This document shows positions 1-8,641 of a stretch of DNA of 64,000 nucleotides, in pieces; the stretch's first letter is position 1, and the number at the start of each line of letters is the position of its first letter. The DNA is from JAXGXJ01 sp963829545 (GTDB taxonomy: Bacteria > Actinomycetota > Thermoleophilia > RBG-16-64-13). The position numbers and the translations under genes were made by a program. Below the pieces are notes generated by a model that worked only from the letters and a program-made list of their open reading frames with translations, ran no database searches and was not told where the DNA came from. The DNA lies in contig CAWHIX010000010.1 in assembly GCA_963829545.1 (NCBI GenBank), positions 248,001 to 312,000 of the forward strand, read 5' to 3'.

Positions 1-96
1 TACCTCGACTGCCTCGCCGAAGAAGGCGATCTCGTCCTTACCCTGGGTGCGGGTGACGTCCACCGGGTCGGGGAGCGCTATCTGAGCGCGGAGTAG
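1..96 (+). CDS. murC: UDP-N-acetylmuramate--L-alanine ligase, C-terminal end (partial)
   Basis: The window opens inside this gene and only the last 31 residues before the TAG stop are visible. They include GDLVLTLGAGDV, which matches the conserved C-terminal segment of MurC, the ATP-dependent ligase that adds L-Ala to UDP-MurNAc in cytoplasmic peptidoglycan synthesis. The murB gene follows after 10 bp, the usual murC-murB order of the division and cell-wall cluster. The short length limits certainty. Confidence 0.8.
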   Translation, partial: YLDCLAEEGDLVLTLGAGDVHRVGERYLSAE

Positions 97-106
97 CTCG
101 GGCGTC

Positions 107-1102
107 ATGAGAACGGCCATCTCTCCTTCCTTGCTGGGCGAACTGCGTTGTGTTCAGGGTCTCCGGCTCTGGGCCAACGCCCCTCTGGCCCCGTTCACTA
201 CAATCGGCACGGGAGGCAAGGCCGGCCTTCTGCTCACGGTCTCCGCCCCGCAGGCGCTGGCGACCGCGTTGGGCCTGATGGAAGAAGCGGGCACGCCCTG
301 GCTCTGTCTGGGCGCAGGTTCCAACCTCCTGGTGGCCGATGGAGGTTACCCCGCGGCCGTCTTCAAACTCGACGAGTACTTTCACTACGTGGAAGGCCTG
401 CCGACGACGACGGCGCCGGCCGGAGACGTAGTCACTCTCACGGTGGGCGGCGGCGCCTACCTGGCCCGCCTTGCGGCCGTGGTGGCGGAGAACGGGCTCT
501 CGGGTTTGGAGTTCGCCTGCGGGATCCCCGGCTCGGTGGGGGGCGGGGTGGCCATGAATGCGGGAGCCCACGGCTGGTCGCTGGCCGATGTGGTGGAAGA
601 GGTGGAGGTCGTCTCGTCGGCGGGCCGCGGCTGGCTTTCGGCCGGGGACCTCGACTGGGGATACCGCTTCTGCGCCCTTCCTGAGGGTTCGGTGGTCACA
701 GCGGTGCGGCTCCGGCTGAGCGCGGGGGACCCCTCTGCCATCCTGGAGCATCATCGGAACCTGCTGCGCGCTCGGCGCCTCTCTCAGCCACGGGGCGTGC
801 GCACCTTCGGCAGTGTCTTCAAGAACCCGCCAGGGGGGGCCGCAGGGAGCCTGCTCGACGCGGCCGGGCTGAAAGGAATGCGCCGGGGCGGTGCCGAAGT
901 ATCAACGGTACACGCGAACTTCCTCGTCAATCTAGGGGACGCTACCACGGCCGACATCCTCACCTTGATGGGACTCATGCGCGAGGCGGTGGAGCGCTCC
1001 AGTGGCATCAGCCTGGAGCCCGAAGTCAAACTGCTGGGCGCCGAGTTCCCGTGGGTCCCGGCCGGTAAGAGCTCTGCGGACCCGTCCCCACGACATGGAT
1101 AA
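107..1102 (+). CDS. murB: UDP-N-acetylenolpyruvoylglucosamine reductase
   Basis: MurB reduces UDP-GlcNAc-enolpyruvate to UDP-MurNAc with NADPH and FAD. The 331-residue product carries the FAD-binding segments GAGSNLLV (about residue 70) and GIPGSVGGGVAMNAGA (about 140). It also has FGSVFKNP with the proton-donor Ser (about 235) and a C-terminal LEPEVKLLG containing the conserved Glu. The length fits the family. The stop overlaps the ftsQ start by 8 bp, so the two are probably translated together as part of the cell-wall/division operon. Confidence 0.96.
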   Translation: MRTAISPSLLGELRCVQGLRLWANAPLAPFTTIGTGGKAGLLLTVSAPQALATALGLMEEAGTPWLCLGAGSNLLVADGGYPAAVFKLDEYFHYVEGLPTTTAPAGDVVTLTVGGGAYLARLAAVVAENGLSGLEFACGIPGSVGGGVAMNAGAHGWSLADVVEEVEVVSSAGRGWLSAGDLDWGYRFCALPEGSVVTAVRLRLSAGDPSAILEHHRNLLRARRLSQPRGVRTFGSVFKNPPGGAAGSLLDAAGLKGMRRGGAEVSTVHANFLVNLGDATTADILTLMGLMREAVERSSGISLEPEVKLLGAEFPWVPAGKSSADPSPRHG

Positions 1103-1859
1103 GAGGGTCCGCGAGCGTCGGCAGAGCATCAGCCGCGAGCGAGGTCGCCGGAGAGCGGGGATCATCGTGGCCTGTCTCGCTATCGTGGTCGCGGCCGGCC
1201 TGTTCCTCTGGCTGCGCTCGTCTGATGTGTTCGCCGTGCAGACGGTGACCGCGGACGCCGTGGCCCACGTGACCGAGGAGCAGATCGCGGGTGCCACGGC
1301 TTCCGTCCGGGGAGAGAGCCTGCTGGCGCTCTCAGTCGGTCCTATCGAGGAGGAACTTACCGCCCTACCCTACGTCCGCTCGGCCCGTGTCTTGCGCCGC
1401 TTCCCCAACACGCTCTACGTCCGACTCGTGGAGCACGAGCCGGCGGCCCGCGTGAAGGCTTCTGACGGGAGCGTCTGGCTGGTGAGCGACGACGGGCGGG
1501 TCCTGGAACAGAGTGCGGCCGCGGGACTTCCACTGTTCGTGCCGGCCTCCGGACTGGAACTGGAACCGGGCGAGTACCTGCCTCAGATCGTAGCCGCAGC
1601 CTTACCCGTGGGCGCGCTTCTGGAGGAGATCGACGCCGGCAACGGCCTGCCGACACTGCATCACGTGAGTATCGCCCTGACGGGCGAGGTGGTGATGCAT
1701 CTCGCGCGAGGGGCCGAGTTGCGCCTGGGGGAACCGACGGAACTGAAGCAGAAGTTGACGGTGGCGAGCGCCATCATCCAGCAATACTTGAGGGATGGAA
1801 AGCGTATCAACTATGTGGACGCAAGCGTGCCCGACCGGGTGGCTGTCAACGCCGAATGA
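1095..1859 (+). CDS. ftsQ: cell division protein FtsQ/DivIB
   Basis: This is a 254-residue bitopic membrane protein of the divisome, which links septal peptidoglycan synthases. The ATG at 1095 was chosen because it overlaps the murB stop and gives the classic layout: a short Arg/Lys-rich cytoplasmic tail (residues 1-16), one membrane helix (about 17-37), then a POTRA-like segment starting VFAVQTVTADAV and an FtsQ domain with RFPNTLYVRLVEHEPAA. An in-frame upstream start at 1002 would lie inside murB and is unlikely. The murB-ftsQ-ftsZ position supports the call. Confidence 0.92.
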   Translation: MDKRVRERRQSISRERGRRRAGIIVACLAIVVAAGLFLWLRSSDVFAVQTVTADAVAHVTEEQIAGATASVRGESLLALSVGPIEEELTALPYVRSARVLRRFPNTLYVRLVEHEPAARVKASDGSVWLVSDDGRVLEQSAAAGLPLFVPASGLELEPGEYLPQIVAAALPVGALLEEIDAGNGLPTLHHVSIALTGEVVMHLARGAELRLGEPTELKQKLTVASAIIQQYLRDGKRINYVDASVPDRVAVNAE

Positions 1860-2056
1860 AAGTGGTATTGTGGCCGGGTAGCAGGATTCAGCGGGGAAGG
1901 GTCGTACTGTCGAAACGTAGATGGTATGAGGCCCGCCGTTCTTCCGGCGCGCTTCGTCGGTCGATGCCTGCCAAGTGTGAAGTGATGATTGAGGGCTTTG
2001 GGCAGACGCCTCAAGTCGAAGTCCCATGATCGTATGACTCTGGAGGTTTGAAGGCA

Positions 2057-3142
2057 ATGAACGACACGGGCTCCAGTTACCTGGCCGTGATCAAGGTCGT
2101 GGGGGTCGGCGGGGGAGGGACGAACGCAGTCAACCGCATGGTCGACGCGGGCCTCAAGGGTGTCGAGTTCATCGCGGTCAACACCGACGCTCAGGCCCTG
2201 CTCATGTGCGACGCCGACGTGAAATTGCACATAGGCGGCAAGATCACTCGGGGACTGGGAGCGGGAGCGAACCCCGAGGTTGGACGGGCCGCAGCTGAGG
2301 AAAGCCGGGACGAGATCCGGGAGTTGCTCAAGGGAGCCGACATGGTGTTCGTCACCGCCGGCAAGGGGGGCGGCACCGGGACGGGCGGGGCGCCCGTGAT
2401 CGCGGAGATCGCCCGCGAATTGGGGGCGCTGACCGTGGGCGTGGTCACCAAGCCGTTCAGTTTCGAAGGCCGCAAGCGGGGTAGCCAGGCCGAGCAGGGT
2501 ATCGAAATGCTGGCCAAGAAGGTCGATACCCTCATCATCATCCCCAACGACCGTCTGCTCCAGGTGGTCGAACGGCGCACTTCCATCATAGAGGCCTTCA
2601 AGGTGGCCGACGACGTGCTGCGCCAGGGTGTGCAGGGCATCACCGACCTCATCACGGTGCCGGGACTCATCAACCTCGATTTCGCCGACGTTCGCACCAT
2701 CATGCGCAACGCCGGATCGGCCCTGATGGGCATCGGCATCGCCAGTGGGGAGAACCGCGGCGTGGAGGCGGCCAAGTCGGCCATCTCCTCACCGTTGCTC
2801 GAGTCTTCCATCGAGGGGGCCACGGGTATCCTGCTCAACATCAGCGGCGGGCCGGATATGGGCCTGTTCGAGGTCAACGAGGCCGCCGAGATCATCGCCA
2901 ACGCCGCCGACGCCGAGGCGAACGTCATCTTCGGAGCCGTCATCGACGAATCCCTGGGGGACCAGATGCGGGTGACCGTCATTGCCACCGGCTTCGATCG
3001 AGTGCGACAGACGCAGATCACCAGTGCCCCCCCGTCGGAGGTCGCCGGGGAGATCGACGAGATCCTTCCTCGCGCTGACGAGCATTTCGAGATGAACGAG
3101 GACGTTCTCGACATTCCGAGGTTCCTCCGCGACAAGGATTGA
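2057..3142 (+). CDS. ftsZ: cell division GTPase FtsZ
   Basis: FtsZ is the tubulin-like GTPase that forms the Z-ring. The 361-residue product has GVGGGGTNAVNRM near the N-terminus, the tubulin signature GGGTGTGGAPVIAEIARE (about residues 99-116), the T7-loop NLDFADVRTIM, and a conserved C-terminal tail DIPRFLRDKD that binds partners such as SepF. ATG 2057 is preferred over an in-frame TTG at 2048 because GGAGG at 2042-2046 sits 10 nt before the ATG but only 1 nt before the TTG. A 197-bp leader separates it from ftsQ, which suggests its own promoter. Confidence 0.98.
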   Translation: MNDTGSSYLAVIKVVGVGGGGTNAVNRMVDAGLKGVEFIAVNTDAQALLMCDADVKLHIGGKITRGLGAGANPEVGRAAAEESRDEIRELLKGADMVFVTAGKGGGTGTGGAPVIAEIARELGALTVGVVTKPFSFEGRKRGSQAEQGIEMLAKKVDTLIIIPNDRLLQVVERRTSIIEAFKVADDVLRQGVQGITDLITVPGLINLDFADVRTIMRNAGSALMGIGIASGENRGVEAAKSAISSPLLESSIEGATGILLNISGGPDMGLFEVNEAAEIIANAADAEANVIFGAVIDESLGDQMRVTVIATGFDRVRQTQITSAPPSEVAGEIDEILPRADEHFEMNEDVLDIPRFLRDKD

Positions 3143-3180
3143 ATGCGGGTCACGTGCGCCGATGACGACCGGCGACTGGG

Positions 3181-4134
3181 GTGATCATCCAGGGAGATGA
3201 GACCGGCCGCTGCGGGCTCCCGCTCGCGGAGCGCATCGACCCGGCGGCCCGGACCTTGCTGGACGTGCGGGAGCGAGCCGGACTGGAGGTCATCGAGGCT
3301 CGGCTTCCGGGCCCTTTCCGGGTCCTGTTCACCACGCGTCTCGGTGGCACGAGCACGGGACCTTATGCGTCCCTGAACCTCCACGAACGTTCCAATGACG
3401 ACCCGGCGCACGTGCGCCGGAACCGAGCCCTGGTCGCCGCGGCCCTCGCCGACGAGCCGGCCGGGCTCGATCCGCCTGCCGCGGGCTCAGCCCGGGATGT
3501 CGCCCTGGCGCGGACTCCGGGAGGAGATTTGGTGGCTCCGGACGGAGGTTCGACCGTCCCGGGGCAGGACCATCGCCTGGTCAGTCCGCTCCAGGTGCAT
3601 GGTACGAGGGTCGTGGGGGCTGCTGAGTACCTGGCCGCTCACGGAGCTTCGCCCGAACCGGCCGAGCCGTGCGACGGCCTCACCCTGCACCCGCTCCTTG
3701 ACAGGGGGCTGGCCGCGCTGCTGCTGTTCGCCGACTGCGTCCCCATCGTGCTCGTGGGTGACGTCGACATGGCTGTCGTCCATGGGGGCTGGCGGGGAGT
3801 ACTCGGCGGGGTGATAGAGCGGGCCGCTTCTGCCATGACCGGCCCTCCAGGGCTGGCCGTGATAGGTCCCAGCATAGGCCCCTGCTGCTTTACCGTCGGA
3901 GAGGACGTGGCCGATGGGTTCGCGCGGCGGTTCGGTGCGGAGGTGGCGGGACGAGGCCGCGTCGATCTCTGGGCTGCCGTGGCAGCGGCGCTGCTCGAAC
4001 TGGGCGTCGCGCCGATCCGGATCGTCAATCCTCGGCTCTGTACGGCCTGCAACCGCGACTTGTTCTACTCCCACCGCATGGAGGGGCCCGAGACCGGACG
4101 GCAGGGCTGCGTCGCTTGGACGGTGGGGTCGTGA
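3181..4134 (+). CDS. pgeF: YfiH/PgeF-type laccase-domain protein (purine nucleosidase or peptidoglycan editing factor family)
   Basis: This 317-residue protein of the DUF152/laccase-domain family is regularly found next to ftsZ and yggS. The zinc-site motifs are visible: LQVHGTRVV, FADCVPIV, VVHGGWRGVLGGV and GPSIGPCCFTVG. Family members have been linked to adenosine phosphorylase/deaminase activity and, in E. coli, to editing of peptidoglycan precursors. Which activity applies here cannot be told from sequence. The GTG start at 3181 is 38 bp after ftsZ. A Gly/Ala-rich insert lies around residues 85-130. The stop is followed directly by the yggS start region. Confidence 0.9.
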   Translation: MIIQGDETGRCGLPLAERIDPAARTLLDVRERAGLEVIEARLPGPFRVLFTTRLGGTSTGPYASLNLHERSNDDPAHVRRNRALVAAALADEPAGLDPPAAGSARDVALARTPGGDLVAPDGGSTVPGQDHRLVSPLQVHGTRVVGAAEYLAAHGASPEPAEPCDGLTLHPLLDRGLAALLLFADCVPIVLVGDVDMAVVHGGWRGVLGGVIERAASAMTGPPGLAVIGPSIGPCCFTVGEDVADGFARRFGAEVAGRGRVDLWAAVAAALLELGVAPIRIVNPRLCTACNRDLFYSHRMEGPETGRQGCVAWTVGS

Positions 4135-4150
4135 TGGGGATGGTGTGGTC

Positions 4151-4837
4151 GTGAACCTGGACCTGGCGGCCCTCAAGGCCAATCTCGCCGTCGTGCAAGA
4201 AAGGGTCGAGGAGTCCCGGCTGCGGGCCGGTCGGAGCGACTCTCCCAGGCTGCTGGTGGCCACCAAGTATGTGGCTCCGGAAGACATGGCTTTGCTGACC
4301 GCGGCAGGAATCCGGCTGGTGGGGGAGAACAGGGCAGAAGGACTTGTGGAGAAGTGCGGCCGCTGGAGTGGCGAGTTCGAGTTCCACTTCATCGGTCACC
4401 TGCAGAGCCGAAAGGCCAGGCTGGTGCTGCCGTGCGTCTCCCTCGTCCATTCGGTGGAATCCCTCTCGCTGGTGGAGGAGTTGGATCTGAGGGCAGAAGC
4501 GGAGACTGATGTATTGCTGGAGGTCAACGTGAGCGGGGAGGAAAGTAAGTATGGTATCCTCCCGGCGGCCGCCGCCGCTTTCTTGGAGCGCGCTGCGGCC
4601 TACGAGAGGGTCCGGTTCGTCGGGCTGATGACCATGGCTCCTCTCGTGGACGATCCCGAGGAGGCACGCCCCTTCTTCCGGGGCCTATGCGAACTGCGGG
4701 ACCGTCTGGCTACCACGTTCGCCGGCCGCTATCAGCTCACCGAACTCTCCATGGGGATGAGTAATGACTACGAAGTGGCCGTCGAGGAAGGCGCGACTAT
4801 CGTGAGGATCGGTAGCGCGCTCTTCTCCAATGGGTAA
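4151..4837 (+). CDS. yggS: YggS/PLPBP family pyridoxal-phosphate homeostasis protein
   Basis: This is a single-domain PLP-binding TIM-barrel protein that helps vitamin B6 balance and has no known catalysis. Key signs are LLVATKYV with the PLP-binding Lys (about residue 37), GENRAEGLVEK, FHFIGHLQSRKA and the C-terminal LSMGMSNDYEVAVEEGATIVRIGSALF. The start is uncertain: GTG at 4145 and GTG at 4151 are both in frame, and 4151 gives better spacing from the GGGG upstream. The stop overlaps or abuts the sepF ribosome site, which fits the conserved yggS-sepF-proC order. Confidence 0.93.
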   Translation: MNLDLAALKANLAVVQERVEESRLRAGRSDSPRLLVATKYVAPEDMALLTAAGIRLVGENRAEGLVEKCGRWSGEFEFHFIGHLQSRKARLVLPCVSLVHSVESLSLVEELDLRAEAETDVLLEVNVSGEESKYGILPAAAAAFLERAAAYERVRFVGLMTMAPLVDDPEEARPFFRGLCELRDRLATTFAGRYQLTELSMGMSNDYEVAVEEGATIVRIGSALFSNG

Positions 4838-4847
4838 GGAGGAAGGA

Positions 4848-5375
4848 ATGGGCATCTGGCATCGCACGCTCGTGTACTTCGGGCTCGCCGATGAAGATGA
4901 GGCATACGACGACGAGACCTTCACGACGCAGCCGGACGTCGAGGCGACCTACAAGGATAGGCAGAACGTCAGGAAGATCGACCAGAGCAGCAGCAGCCGC
5001 CGCCGGTCTTCCACCGACTTCGACGATATCTGGGCGGAGGACGGTCGCAGTTCGCGCTCGTCCGTGCGTCCCGTGCCTATGCCCGTGGATGCGCCCCCGG
5101 TGCGGGTGCACTTGGTGATGCCCAAGAACTTCAACGATGCTCAGGTGATCGCCGACAAGTTCAAGGCCGACATCCCGGTGATCATCAACCTCCAGACGAG
5201 CGAGACGGAGCTGGCCAAGCGGCTCATCGACTTCGCCAGCGGCCTCACCTACGCGCTGGAAGGCGGGATGCAGCGGGTGGCCGACAAGGTGTTCCTGCTG
5301 ACACCCAAGAACGTGGAGGTGTCCGCCGAGGAACGGCAGCGGCTCATGGAAAAGGGCTTCTACAACCAGTCGTAG
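4848..5375 (+). CDS. sepF: cell division protein SepF
   Basis: SepF is the FtsZ membrane anchor and Z-ring organiser in actinobacteria and firmicutes. The 175-residue protein has the N-terminal amphipathic membrane-targeting stretch MGIWHRTLVYFGLAD, an acidic and Ser-rich linker (about 20-85), and the SepF core with HLVMPKNFNDAQVIADKF and RLIDFASGLTYALEGGMQRV. ATG 4848 is preferred over the in-frame ATG 4830 because AAGGAGG at 4836-4842 is well placed for it and the resulting N-terminus is the conserved one. It replaces the absent FtsA as the likely tether for FtsZ. Confidence 0.95.
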   Translation: MGIWHRTLVYFGLADEDEAYDDETFTTQPDVEATYKDRQNVRKIDQSSSSRRRSSTDFDDIWAEDGRSSRSSVRPVPMPVDAPPVRVHLVMPKNFNDAQVIADKFKADIPVIINLQTSETELAKRLIDFASGLTYALEGGMQRVADKVFLLTPKNVEVSAEERQRLMEKGFYNQS

Positions 5376-5379
5376 CCAC

Positions 5380-6213
5380 ATGCCAATGGGAACCATCGTC
5401 GGAGTAGTGGGCACGGGCAACATGGGGGCCGCGCTGGTGAGGGGCTGGCTCCGGGCTTCCGACAGCGACGTTTCCTTCCTCGTCTATGACGTGGTTCCCG
5501 AACGGGTCGACGAACTGGCCCTCGACGACAGGGTCAGAGCCGCGGCTTCTGTGGAGGATCTGGCCCGCGAGGCGCAGGTGATCCTTCTGGTCGTCAAGCC
5601 CAAGGACACCGGCAAGGTCCTGGAACGAATGCGCCCCTATTTCGACGAGGGGAAGATAGTAGTCTCGTCCGCCGCTGGGGTGGCCATCGACAGCGTACGC
5701 TCAGACGCTGGGAACGTGCCCTCTGTCTTTCGCATAATGCCCAACCTCGGTGTGGAACTGGGCCAGGGCGTGGTGGCGGTGGCTACCGAGACCACGACGA
5801 ATGCGGAAGTAACCGCCCGTGTACTCGAGTTACTGGCACCCCTGGGCCTGGTGGAGCTGGTGACGGAAGATCTCTTCGACGCCATCACTGCCGTGTCTGG
5901 TTCGTCCATCGCCTTCCTCGCCGTGGCGCTGGAAGGCCTGGAGGATGGGGCGGTGCGCGCCGGACTGCCGCGAGCTACGGCTCGGGCTTTCGTCCGCCAG
6001 ACGGCTCTGGCCGGCTCTCTCCTGCTGCAGCGTCATCCAGGGTCGGCCGCCGACATCAAGGACCAGGTTTCGTCCCCGGCGGGGACGACCATCGCCGGTC
6101 TCGCCGTGCTCGAGGATGCCGGTGTGCGTGGGGCGTTCCTGCGGGCCGTGGAAGAGGCTGCGGAACGTTCTCGTGCCATGCGCGACGCCGCCCGGCCTCG
6201 CGTACTTGAATAG
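5380..6213 (+). CDS. proC: pyrroline-5-carboxylate reductase
   Basis: This enzyme catalyses the last step of proline synthesis with NAD(P)H. The 277-residue product starts with a Rossmann motif GVVGTGNMGAALVRGW, carries VVSSAAGVAID and FRIMPNLGVELGQGVV, and ends with the dimerisation segment containing DQVSSPAGTTIAGL, which is diagnostic for ProC. Two in-frame ATG codons (5380 and 5386) are possible starts, 4-10 bp after sepF. Location between sepF and divIVA is conserved in many actinobacteria. Confidence 0.95.
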   Translation: MPMGTIVGVVGTGNMGAALVRGWLRASDSDVSFLVYDVVPERVDELALDDRVRAAASVEDLAREAQVILLVVKPKDTGKVLERMRPYFDEGKIVVSSAAGVAIDSVRSDAGNVPSVFRIMPNLGVELGQGVVAVATETTTNAEVTARVLELLAPLGLVELVTEDLFDAITAVSGSSIAFLAVALEGLEDGAVRAGLPRATARAFVRQTALAGSLLLQRHPGSAADIKDQVSSPAGTTIAGLAVLEDAGVRGAFLRAVEEAAERSRAMRDAARPRVLE

Positions 6214-6288
6214 AGACGCTGCTACGCATACAGTGACAAGAGCGGCCAATCGCCCGGGACCGGGCCATCCCAGGGAAAGGTAAGCGAT

Positions 6289-7382
6289 ATGAAAGTGACG
6301 CCTCTCGATATCCGGCGCAAGGAGTTCAAGCGGTCCATGCGCGGCTACGCCGACGAGGAGGTGGATATCTTCCTCGATGAGGTGGCCGACGAGTTCGAGC
6401 GTCTGTTCCAGGAGAACGCCGAGATGAACGATCGTCTCCAGCGCCTGGAAGAGCAGTTGGAGTCGTACGCGCAGCTCAAGACGGCCCTCGAGAAGACCCT
6501 GGTCTCCGCCCAGTTGCAGGCCGACCAGGTGACCGCCAACGCGCGCAAGGAGTCCGAACTCATCATGCGCGATGCGGAGTTGCAGGCCCGCAACATCGTA
6601 AGCGAGTCTTATGGCGAGACCCAGAAGGTGCAGCAGGCCCTTGTCCAACTCAAGCACCTGGAAGAGGATTTTCGCTTCAAATTCAGGTCGTTGCTCGAAG
6701 CGCATCTCAAACTGCTGAACGACGCGCCCCTTGCGGCGCCTGCGCCTGCGGCGGCTGCGCTTGCCGCGGCGGTCGTCGCTCCCGCGGTGGCGCCCGAGGA
6801 GGCCGCACTTGATGTGGCGCCCGTGGCGGCAGAGCCGGCGGAGCCTGTCATCTCGGACTTCGTCGCCGATGGGCCGCCGCCGGCGCTGAAGACGCAACGC
6901 ACAGAGCCCGCGCAGGAGGAAGTCGGCGGCGCCGGCTCCCCCGGCCCAAGACGGAACCGAAGGTGCGCTGGCCGCAGGACGATGATCAAGCGCAGGTAGA
7001 GGCCGAGACTGCTCTGGCCAAAGGTAAGGTAGAGACTGAAAGCTTCCCGCCGCTTGACGCCGAACCGGTCGTCGCAGCTACGGTGGCGTCGGAGTCGATG
7101 GACGACGTTCCAACTCAGGAGACGGACGCTCCGGACGCCGCGACCACAGAAGAATCTGCCCAGGTCGCTTCGGAGCAGGCGGTGGTCGCCGAATCGGCGG
7201 TGGTTGCGGAATCGGCGGTGGTCGCCGAATCGGCGGTGGCCGGGGCCGGCGCGCAGGCTGGCGGCGATGATGAGGCCCAGGCGCACGGCTTCTTCTTCGG
7301 CAAGCAGATGGACGACGTAGACGATTCTTTTGTCACCATGGAGACGCCCACGAAGGACAACACGCGCGACTTCGAGTGGTAG
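6289..7382 (+). CDS. divIVA: DivIVA/Wag31 polar growth and septum protein, interrupted by a frameshift
   Basis: DivIVA is a curvature-sensing coiled-coil scaffold for polar growth and division. The N-terminus MKVTPLDIRRKEFKRSMRG and GYADEEVDIFLDEVADEF is the family lipid-binding domain. A coiled coil (about 30-130) follows, then an Ala/Pro/Glu-rich linker. The frame breaks near a C5 run at 6938-6942. Adding one C there joins it to the downstream frame, which holds GSPRPKTEPKVRW, a linker with 18-bp repeats, and the C-terminus GFFFGKQMDDVDDSF...DFEW. With the fix the protein is 364 residues. As written, the first frame ends at 6999. Confidence 0.9.
7179..7239 (+). repeat. 18-bp in-frame tandem repeat in divIVA linker
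   Basis: Three consecutive 18-bp units (7179-7196, 7197-7214, 7215-7232) plus a partial fourth encode AVVAES three times, followed by AV. The middle copy differs only at wobble positions (GTT and GCG for GTC and GCC). Unit length is a multiple of three, so copy-number change would only alter linker length. Confidence 0.9.
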
Positions 7383-7396
7383 AAGACGGCGGCCGT

Positions 7397-7723
7397 ATGC
7401 CCCCGGAAGGGCCGGTCATCCGTCGTGTCGGCGATAGCCTCCTTGTTGGGTTCCGCGTCTCTCCCTCGGCCGCACGCACGGCTGTCAAGGGTCTGTACGG
7501 CGACCGCGTGAAGGTCGCCATCAACGCTCCGGCCGAAGACGGCAGGGCCAATGCTGAGCTCGTCGAGGCCTTGGCGCGCTGGATGGGCCTGATGAGGGAT
7601 ACTATCCGCGTCAAGAACGGCCAAGCGAGCCGGGACAAGGTCCTCTCCTTCGAAGGTATCGAAGAGACGGAGTTGGCGAGCAAGCTTGCGGCCCTCGTGC
7701 GAGAGGATCGCTCGCGGAAGTGA
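7397..7723 (+). CDS. DUF167/YggU family protein
   Basis: This is a small (108-residue) protein of the DUF167 family, whose structure is known but whose function is not. The signature is visible: LLVGFRVSPSAARTAV, VKVAINAPAEDGRANAEL and VKNGQASRDKVLSFEG. An alternative in-frame GTG at 7376 overlaps the divIVA stop by 7 bp and would add 7 residues. Neither start has a strong ribosome site. Its place after divIVA is common in gram-positive division clusters, but no role can be inferred beyond that. Confidence 0.85.
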   Translation: MPPEGPVIRRVGDSLLVGFRVSPSAARTAVKGLYGDRVKVAINAPAEDGRANAELVEALARWMGLMRDTIRVKNGQASRDKVLSFEGIEETELASKLAALVREDRSRK

Positions 7724-7733
7724 GAATAGAACG

Positions 7734-8093
7734 ATGGACACAGAGGGACTGAAAGGGCGACTGCTCGAGGAACGGGCTCGTCTGGAGCGCGAGATCGCCG
7801 ATCTGGAGGCCGATCTGTCCGAGTCGCTCGAGGACTCGTCGGAAGAGAGTCCGTACGACCAGCACATGGCCGAGACGGCCGGGGTGACGCTGGATCGGGA
7901 GATCGATCTCAGCCTGGAGGAGAACCTCCATGCGTCCATCGCCCAACTGGACCGAGCTCTCGACAAGCTGGAAAGGGGCAGCTACGGCCGATGCGACAAG
8001 TGCGGGAACCCCATTTCCGACGGCCGGCTGGAAGTCGCTCCCTTCGCCACCCTGTGTATAGACTGTAAGCGCTTGGAAGAACGGAACCGCTGA
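7734..8093 (+). CDS. TraR/DksA family zinc-finger protein
   Basis: This 119-residue protein has an N-terminal coiled coil rich in Glu/Leu/Arg (residues about 5-85) and a C-terminal four-cysteine zinc finger (CDKC near residue 85, CIDC near 109) with the family spacing GRCDKCGNPI. DksA-like proteins bind the RNA polymerase secondary channel, often with ppGpp. The acidic tip DxxDxA motif typical of E. coli DksA is not obvious, so a regulatory role is inferred only from the family. ATG 7734 lies 10 bp after the DUF167 stop. Confidence 0.88.
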   Translation: MDTEGLKGRLLEERARLEREIADLEADLSESLEDSSEESPYDQHMAETAGVTLDREIDLSLEENLHASIAQLDRALDKLERGSYGRCDKCGNPISDGRLEVAPFATLCIDCKRLEERNR

Positions 8094-8096
8094 CCC

Positions 8097-8639
8097 GTGA
8101 ACTTCGATGCCATGAGGTTCGGGCCAGAATCCCCGGCTACTCGCCGTCGAACCATCCTCAAGTGGAGCCTTCTGGTCGTGGTGCTGCTCATCGCGCTGGC
8201 CGTCGATCTGCTCACCAAGCGTCTGGCCGAGCAGAATCTGGTCCTCGGCGAGACGACAGAGATACTCCCCTTCTTCTCGCTGCAGCGCACCGTGAACACC
8301 GGCGTAGCCTTTGGTTTGTTGCGCGGGGGCGGGCCTCTCATAATCCTCGCCAACGTGATCGCCCTGCTAGTGGTCTGTTTCTACGTGCTGCTGGAACGGC
8401 GGCCTATCCTGGCGGGCGTGGCCGGAGGCCTCATCATCGGAGGCAGCCTGGGAAACCTGGTCCAGCGCCTGAGCGGGGAGGGCAAGGTGACGGATTTCAT
8501 GAAGTTTCCCTACTGGCCCAACTTCAACATGGCCGATGTGTTCCTGGTGGTGGGGATAGTGATCGTGTTCCTCGGTCTTGTTGTCGAGACCATCCGGGTC
8601 TACAGGGCCGGCCGCCCCGAGACGCCGGCTCCTCGCTGA
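8097..8639 (+). CDS. lspA: lipoprotein signal peptidase (signal peptidase II)
   Basis: LspA is an aspartyl protease of the inner membrane that cleaves lipoprotein signal peptides after lipid attachment. Four hydrophobic helices are visible (residues about 22-40, 78-98, 101-120 and 143-165). The conserved motifs are RTVNTGVAFG, LIIGGSLGNLVQRL, VTDFMKFP with the first catalytic Asp, and FNMADVFLVVG with the second. The start is either GTG 8097 (used here) or ATG 8112. Likely clients in this window are the lipoproteins at 33424 and 58260. It sits directly upstream of rluD, as in many bacteria. Confidence 0.96.
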   Translation: MNFDAMRFGPESPATRRRTILKWSLLVVVLLIALAVDLLTKRLAEQNLVLGETTEILPFFSLQRTVNTGVAFGLLRGGGPLIILANVIALLVVCFYVLLERRPILAGVAGGLIIGGSLGNLVQRLSGEGKVTDFMKFPYWPNFNMADVFLVVGIVIVFLGLVVETIRVYRAGRPETPAPR

Positions 8640-8641
8640 GT

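Noticed and set aside
1860..2056. tRNA or small RNA gene in the ftsQ-ftsZ gap
   Set aside because: No cloverleaf or conserved TTCRA-type T-loop is seen. A weak TTGAGG/CCTCAA inverted repeat near 1987-2012 exists but is too loose to name.
2191..3411. 406-codon minus-strand frame opposite ftsZ
   Set aside because: It shadows ftsZ, is Ser/Arg/Pro-rich in a way typical of antisense frames, and has no ribosome site or motif.
6930..6965. Programmed -1 frameshift in divIVA
   Set aside because: No X XXY YYZ heptamer or downstream stimulatory hairpin is obvious, and other genes nearby show the same kind of indel, so an error is the simpler reading.
7179..7239. Short direct repeats as a possible CRISPR or mobile-element end
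   Set aside because: The repeats are contiguous, in frame and without spacers, inside divIVA.
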